DNA of 64,000 nucleotides from Rubrivivax sp. (GTDB lineage: Bacteria; Pseudomonadota; Gammaproteobacteria; Burkholderiales; Burkholderiaceae_C), in contig JALHPF010000020.1 in NCBI GenBank assembly GCA_022842595.1, positions 41,425 to 105,424 on the forward strand, given 5' to 3'. This document shows, piece after piece, positions 62,649 through 64,000 of this stretch. The notes under the pieces were generated by a model. The model had not been told where the DNA came from, made no database searches, and saw only the letters and a list, made by a program, of their open reading frames with translations. The position numbers were made by a program, and so were the translations under genes. How positions within the stretch are numbered: position 1 is the stretch's first letter; the number at the start of each line of letters is the position of its first letter.

Positions 62649-63791
62649 ATGCAAGTCAAGCTGAATGTGATCGTCGGTGCCGTGGCACTGTGCGTGGGTG
62701 GTACGGCCTTCGCCCAGGATCTGGTTGTCAAGATCGGCCACGTCGGCCCGACCAGCGGCGCCATTGCGCACCTGGGCAAGGACAACGAGAACGGCGCCCG
62801 CATGGCGATCGAGGAACTCAACGCCAAGGGCGTGACGATCGGCGGCAAGAAGGCCAAGTTCGAACTGCTGGCCGAAGACGACGGCGGCGACCCGAAACAG
62901 GGCACGGCGGCGGCACAGAAGCTGGTCGACAGCAAGGTCAATGGCGTCATCGGTCACTTGAATTCGGGCACCACCATCCCGGCCTCGAAGCTGTACAGCG
63001 ACGCCGGCATTCCGCAGATCAGCCCCTCGGCCACGAACCCCCGCTACACGCGCCAGGGCTACAAGACCACCTTCCGCGTCGTGGCTGACGACGTGCATCT
63101 GGGTGGCACGCTGGGCCGCTATGCCGTGAAGGACCTGAAGGGCAAGAAGATCGTCGTCATCGACGACCGTACGGCCTACGGCCAGGGCGTTGCCGACGAG
63201 TTCGAGAAGGGCGTGAAGGCTGCTGGTGGTGCCACGATCGGCCGCGAGTTCACCAACGACAAGGCCACGGACTTCACCGCCATCTTGACCAGCCTGAAGG
63301 CCAAGAGCCCCGACGTGGTGTTCTTTGGCGGCATGGACGCCGTTGCCGGCCCGATGATCCGCCAGATGAAGCAGCTGGGCATCAACGCCAAGTTTGTCGG
63401 CGGCGACGGCATCTGCTCGAGCGAATTGCCCAAGCTGGCCGCCGGCACGCTGGCCGACAGCCAGGTGGTGTGCGCCGAAGCGGGTGGTGTCGAAGGCGAA
63501 GCGAAGAAGTCGATGGACGACTTCCGCGCCAAGTTCAAGGCCAAGTACAACGCCGAAGTGCAGGTCTATGCGCCATACGTCTATGACGCCACCATGGTGA
63601 TGGTTGCCGCCATGGTCAAGGCCGGCTCGGCCGAACCCGCCAAGTACCTGCCGGTGCTGGCTGCCACCGACGGCTACAAGGGCGTCACGGGCACGATCGG
63701 CTTCGACAACAAGGGCGACATCAAGAACGGCGCGCTCACGCTGTACACCTACAAGGGTGGCAAGCGCGAACAGCTGGCCGTGGTGCGCTGA
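62649..63791 (+). CDS. livK: Branched-chain amino acid ABC transporter periplasmic binding protein
   Basis: The 380-residue protein has a signal peptide cleaved near residue 22 (GGTAFA-QDL) and the Leu/Ile/Val-binding fold: VVKIGHVGPTSGAIAHLGKDNENGARMA, FELLAEDDGGDPKQGTAAAQKLVDS, GVIGHLNSGTTIPASKLY, and VVIDDRTAYGQGVADEFEKG (each shown in part). ATG 62649 is preceded by GGAGGT at seven bases; the frame extends back to 62616. No permease gene follows within the window, so it may serve a transporter elsewhere. A strong terminator closes the gene. Confidence 0.93.
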   Translation: MQVKLNVIVGAVALCVGGTAFAQDLVVKIGHVGPTSGAIAHLGKDNENGARMAIEELNAKGVTIGGKKAKFELLAEDDGGDPKQGTAAAQKLVDSKVNGVIGHLNSGTTIPASKLYSDAGIPQISPSATNPRYTRQGYKTTFRVVADDVHLGGTLGRYAVKDLKGKKIVVIDDRTAYGQGVADEFEKGVKAAGGATIGREFTNDKATDFTAILTSLKAKSPDVVFFGGMDAVAGPMIRQMKQLGINAKFVGGDGICSSELPKLAAGTLADSQVVCAEAGGVEGEAKKSMDDFRAKFKAKYNAEVQVYAPYVYDATMVMVAAMVKAGSAEPAKYLPVLAATDGYKGVTGTIGFDNKGDIKNGALTLYTYKGGKREQLAVVR

Positions 63792-63812
63792 GAGTCCCTC
63801 TCCGCGTCTGGC

Positions 63813-63838
63813 AAAAAGGGTCCTTCGGGACCCTTTTT
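63813..63838 (+). terminator. Rho-independent terminator of livK
   Basis: AAAAAGGGTCC, TTCG loop, GGACCCTTTTTC: an 11-bp perfect stem ending in five Ts, 22 bases after the livK stop. The paired A-run makes it possibly bidirectional. Confidence 0.92.
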
Positions 63839-64000
63839 CGTTGGCGGCTTTCGGCCCGTTGCGGTCATTCATTTCTTGCCGGCTTGGTCCCTCTGCAAAG
63901 GCGGGCTGGGGCTGGCTGTGGCGCTTATCCTCGGCGGCCTTCGCTGCGCTCAGGCTGCCCTGCGGTGCTCGGTCCCGCGGCCCCATCGCGGAACTCGCTT
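63839..64000. other. Non-coding end of the window
   Basis: No gene is supported after the livK terminator. The GC-rich segment from about 63930 (GGCGGCCTTCGCTGCGCTCAGG and following) has the look of dispersed intergenic repeats in Burkholderiales, but no second copy exists in this window to confirm it. Confidence 0.3.

Overview
The window is high-GC, densely packed chromosomal DNA of a betaproteobacterium, most likely Burkholderiales of the Rubrivivax/Leptothrix/Roseateles type. This is inferred from GC-rich codon use, two PEP-CTERM (exosortase-sorted) proteins, Burkholderiales-like housekeeping genes (alaA-hom-thrC-moeA-moaD-moaE, cbiX-cysB, lptF/lptG divergent from pepA-holC) and long GC-driven open frames opposite real genes. 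I saw no rRNA, insertion sequence, phage or CRISPR array. Two tRNAs are present (Pro-TGG, Arg-TCT).

Layout. 0-6.3 kb: a truncated minus-strand membrane protein, a divergent MurA-family enzyme, a FxDxF-type PEP-CTERM protein, YbaK-type deacylase, oligopeptidase B, then overlapping plsY-ridA-glutaredoxin-like genes. 6.2-9 kb (minus): PhoH/PIN protein, Bcp peroxiredoxin, a small Mth938-like protein. 9-15.7 kb (plus): alaA-hom-thrC, then moeA-moaD-moaE and a flavin reductase. 15.8-18.4 kb: clpB behind a clear heat-shock promoter. 18.4-22.7 kb (minus): a subtilase ending in seven GLVMSE repeats, and an unrecognised 502-residue protein. 22.8-27.9 kb: nadB (plus) and nadA (minus) flank a TPR-GGDEF diguanylate cyclase that overlaps a ComFB-family gene. 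27.9-29.2 kb: an MFS transporter.

29.3-36.3 kb is the most unusual region. Five plus-strand genes are abutting or overlapping: a PEP-CTERM protein, a 98-residue precursor-like peptide ending in five W-x-[N/K] triplets, a radical SAM/SPASM enzyme of the GrrM/OscB type, a TIR-domain protein, and a membrane-anchored STAND NTPase. I read this as a cyclophane (triceptide) RiPP locus coupled to a TIR/STAND signalling or conflict module. It resembles in layout the actinobacterial Fxs systems but has a different precursor.

36.3-41.3 kb: a ThDP enzyme, two small heat-shock proteins behind a strong palindrome, a DMT exporter divergent from an Lrp regulator, rraA and tRNA-Pro. 41.5-48.7 kb: a cyclase-STAND-TPR protein, a secreted hypothetical, SRAP (YedK), a protein with an internal duplication, a UvrD-like helicase and tRNA-Arg. 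48.8-53.5 kb: a hypothetical, acyl-CoA dehydrogenase plus phosphotransferase plus Crp regulator, and a class II aldolase. 53.6-55.7 kb: a FimV-like protein. 55.7-60.5 kb (minus): lptF-lptG, then cbiX-cysB-aminotransferase. 60.5-64 kb (plus): pepA-holC and a branched-chain amino acid binding protein with a good terminator.
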